This document shows positions 61,202-64,000 of a stretch of 64,000 bases of DNA, in pieces; the stretch's first letter is position 1, and each line of letters starts with the position of its first letter. Made by a program: the position numbers and the translations under genes. The DNA is from Polytrichum commune (Eukaryota; Streptophyta; Polytrichopsida; Polytrichales; Polytrichaceae). The stretch spans positions 27,333,554-27,397,553 of the forward strand of contig OX485803.1 in the NCBI GenBank assembly GCA_950295325.1, in the 5' to 3' direction. Under the pieces are notes generated by a model, which was not told the DNA's origin, made no database searches, and saw nothing but the letters and a program-made list of their open reading frames with translations.

Positions 61202-61824
61202 GTATTGTTGACAAATGGCCATGTGACTATCTACAGTGTGTAATTGAACACACCTAATAAAGGTGTGATCCTTAGGTCTTCGGCTCTATGCTACGGTAGT
61301 TCAGTAGCTCACCTTTGCTTTCGAAATGCCTAGCTTACAAAGAAAGCAACTGTTGTTAATGGCCAAGGAACACTCGTTGATTGAACCATTGGCAAACATT
61401 CGGGACCGGGTAAGCAGATAGAGGTCCTTTTCCTTATGTTGTTCGGTAAGCAGCAGGCAAAACACACACATCCACAAGTTATATAAGTTTATCATTCGAT
61501 ACTTATGCACCACTCACTGTGGATGACCACATTTATTGCATCGGTGATGCTAGACCATAACCTTCATACAATCGAGGTATGTTTCATGTCTCCCCATTGA
61601 CATCGTCCTCTTAGAAATCCGACAATCGAAGTGCACAACAAGACATAACGTTACTCAGTTGATGAGTTGTTGTTCACGGGCCCCACAGTGGGTTCGAGAA
61701 TAAAGTCTCCAGATGGTGGGATCTTAGTGCTTCGTATTGAATCTGAAGTCATGGCAGCTGATCGTAGCGCATCCATTGAGTAACGTTGTGGAAATGGCTA
61801 CACCGAGTTGATGGGCACCAATAT

Positions 61825-61975
61825 AGGGGTGGGTTCAACGCAAGGTCTTGACATGGATCCCATGGGAATTATGAGGTTAAGCTGCCTAAGGTTGGATTGA
61901 TACTTAAATGGGGGACTTTCCTAGCACTTGATTCCATGTGTATCCTACCCCAACCAACCAATTTGGGTGGTATAC
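61825..61975 (+). mobile_element. 5S-rRNA-derived retroelement, copy 4 (head only)
   Basis: ggatcccatgggaattatgaggttaagct and gatacttaaatgggggactttcctagcacttg parallel the 5S-like head at 17072-17150. The 3' body is missing. Confidence 0.6.
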
Positions 61976-64000
61976 ATTTAGCATAATGGAATGTAAGTTC
62001 ATTGACCTTGAATGCATTGATGAAACATTTTATTACAATGTGTGTGTTTCGGGAGGTCTCCCAATGCAAATGTATGCACACTTATGTGTTGACATTTGGG
62101 ATGTGCCTCAAGAGGTCCTTCAATGCCATTTGTAATACAAATACGGTCTACCGATGCTCTCAATCGTTTGTAGAAATTTAAACTAACATTGAGCATAACC
62201 TTCCATGACATGTGCAACGTGAAAGAGTGTCTTCCACTTGTTATATGCTTTACCACATTTTTGTCATGTGGACATTGGTGTTTGAATCATGGGTAGATGG
62301 AATTAATCCGGATGGGCAACGGATTGAACTCTCATGCACATCTAAATGACCTCCTCTCACAAAGTATGACGTGAGCCACATTGGTGGCCTTCCAAATGAT
62401 ATCTTGAGGAGATTGGGCACTTAATCCTTGAGATGAAGGTATGTTGCAAAGTTGTGTAGCTTGAGGTGAAATCTCTCATATACCTAGTCGATACGTGCAA
62501 TCAAAAAATGACAAGATCTTCATGTAAGAGGTCATGACTAAATTTGGTAAAGAACATCCCCACAAAGGGAAAGGCTACAAGCCATGGACGTATGAGGATT
62601 GGGCAAAGGTTGCAAAGGAAAAACAAATTTGACCCCTCTTTCTTGGCATGATGCAAAACATTGTGAGAGGAACATGAAAGGCATGGCTGAAAGAGAGGAA
62701 GGACTCTCAAAAACCAACTCTTCTTGGTTTTTTAGGTAGCATATGATTATTTCTTGAATGGCATGGAGGAGGATCGAACATACATTCCATTCACGTCGGT
62801 CTCCTCCGGAGACCGAAGTTTTTCTTCTTGAATGGCAAGCAACCTATGGAAATTTCCAAATCAAGCCATTAGACAAAGGGACCAAAAATTGCGACAATTA
62901 TGAATACTATGAAGGTTTGGGTTGATTGTGATTCCCCAAATATAGTAACTGCATCGAATTTCTCTAATCGGACCAATAGAATACATGTTGTGCAAGAAAT
63001 TCAGTGCAACTTACTAAAGGTTTTGAAGATGAAGTTGAGCTAAATTATTCACCAATTGGGGGATCACTTTTTCTTTTGCTCCTTCCAAACTACATCAACA
63101 GGGAGGTTGTTTAAGCTAAGTGCTTGGACTTATCATTGTTGGTTTTCTCACCTCATCCCAAGCTTAAGAAATTTGTGACACCTACTCAGGTCGTGAGGTC
63201 GTGATATAAGTGTTGGCAATACTCTCAAGAGCAATCACCATGGATAAGGACGCCAAACATTTGAAGAAAATATTTTGATGTTGGCAAAATGCAAAGCTAT
63301 CATACTGCATGGAAATACAACATTTTCTACGCCCCAATGTCCACCTTTGTTGCATGTGTTGAACGTTAAAGAACTTAGTCCAACTAAGTTTCTCCATTGT
63401 GAATTTGAAGAAGATTCATTTTTGGGAATCATCACACCACACCCATGTCCCAATGCGCAAGAACCTCTTACCTTTCATTCTACCCCCCCCCCTTTGACCA
63501 TATGCTCCCCATAAACGAAAGCCTCGAGCGGTTGGGGGGTTTGGATGGCATGGAAATTTCCAAGTATGGGGGTCTTAGCACAAGGTCATCTCATGGCAAC
63601 ATGAAGGAGATGAGACAAAAGACTTTTCAGTGTGATGCTAGAGAGGCAACAATTCTATATGAAATACCAACCATGCAAATGCCTCCAAAATGTGTGTTTA
63701 ATGTTTTTTTAATTGAGTTGGATTGTAATGTACGTAGACCAAGAGGTCTCATGATGTTCAATTCATAACAAAAGTAGTTGTATTGAGGGAGGTTGATTTA
63801 TTCATATTCTGATTTTATTTATTTTTATATTGTCATGCAATGTCAAGTGGATTGCTTCACAATTCGATGCCATCGGTAAGATATCTCCTAGCATTTGATT
63901 TGAATGGGCTTGTGTGCTCAAAACCGGCTAGCAAAAAAAGCCCATGTATATTGCGCCCATGCGCGTATGATGGTTGAAACTATGACTTGCATGATGACAA
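61976..64000. other. No gene recognised
   Basis: A few frames of about 70-107 codons (for example 63275-63514 and 63445-63768) look like overlapping fragments in different phases, as in a decayed coding region, but no family is recognisable. Confidence 0.4.

Overview
The window looks like nuclear DNA of a land plant with a large, intron-rich, repeat-rich genome. The three recognisable genes are plant-type: a NAD kinase of the NADK1 type, a clade PP2C phosphatase and a class II cytosolic small heat-shock protein. Introns are long (up to about 1.9 kb), the DNA is AT-rich, and most of the rest is small non-autonomous transposons. I cannot name the lineage from sequence alone; a gymnosperm, fern or similar vascular plant would fit. 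No operons, tRNA genes, CRISPR arrays or autonomous transposase genes are seen.

Layout. 1-8.6 kb is gene-poor, with a 502-bp MITE (442-943) and a nested fold-back element (3069-3650) carrying a perfect 78-bp palindrome. 8.7-11.1 kb holds a two-exon class II sHSP gene on the minus strand, its N-terminal arm not found. 11.3-18.6 kb is crowded with one MITE family. 15.0-29.1 kb holds the most interesting item: a 15-exon plus-strand gene model whose reading phase is kept across every junction. It gives a 1078-residue protein with a Gln-rich N-terminus, a PH domain spread over four exons, a long Cys/Arg/His/acidic region and a helical C-terminus. I recognise no known family for the whole protein.

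29.1-41.9 kb is intergenic and holds several MITEs, including one element inserted inside another with an intact TTA duplication and a matching empty site elsewhere in the window, plus one orphan ORF beside an ACGT-motif cluster. 41.9-48.2 kb is an apparently complete NADK1-like gene (11 coding exons, 537 residues). It converges on a PP2C gene (50.0-53.9 kb, minus strand, first coding exon not found), whose likely promoter lies near 56.7 kb behind a strongly G-poor block. 56.9-59.3 kb is a degenerate ~355-bp tandem array. The rest, to 64 kb, is MITEs and unassigned sequence.

The genes show no sign of a joint pathway. The common thread is the repeat load: the same MITE families sit in introns of neighbouring genes, and several copies of a 5S-rRNA-derived retroelement are present, one ending right before a splice acceptor.
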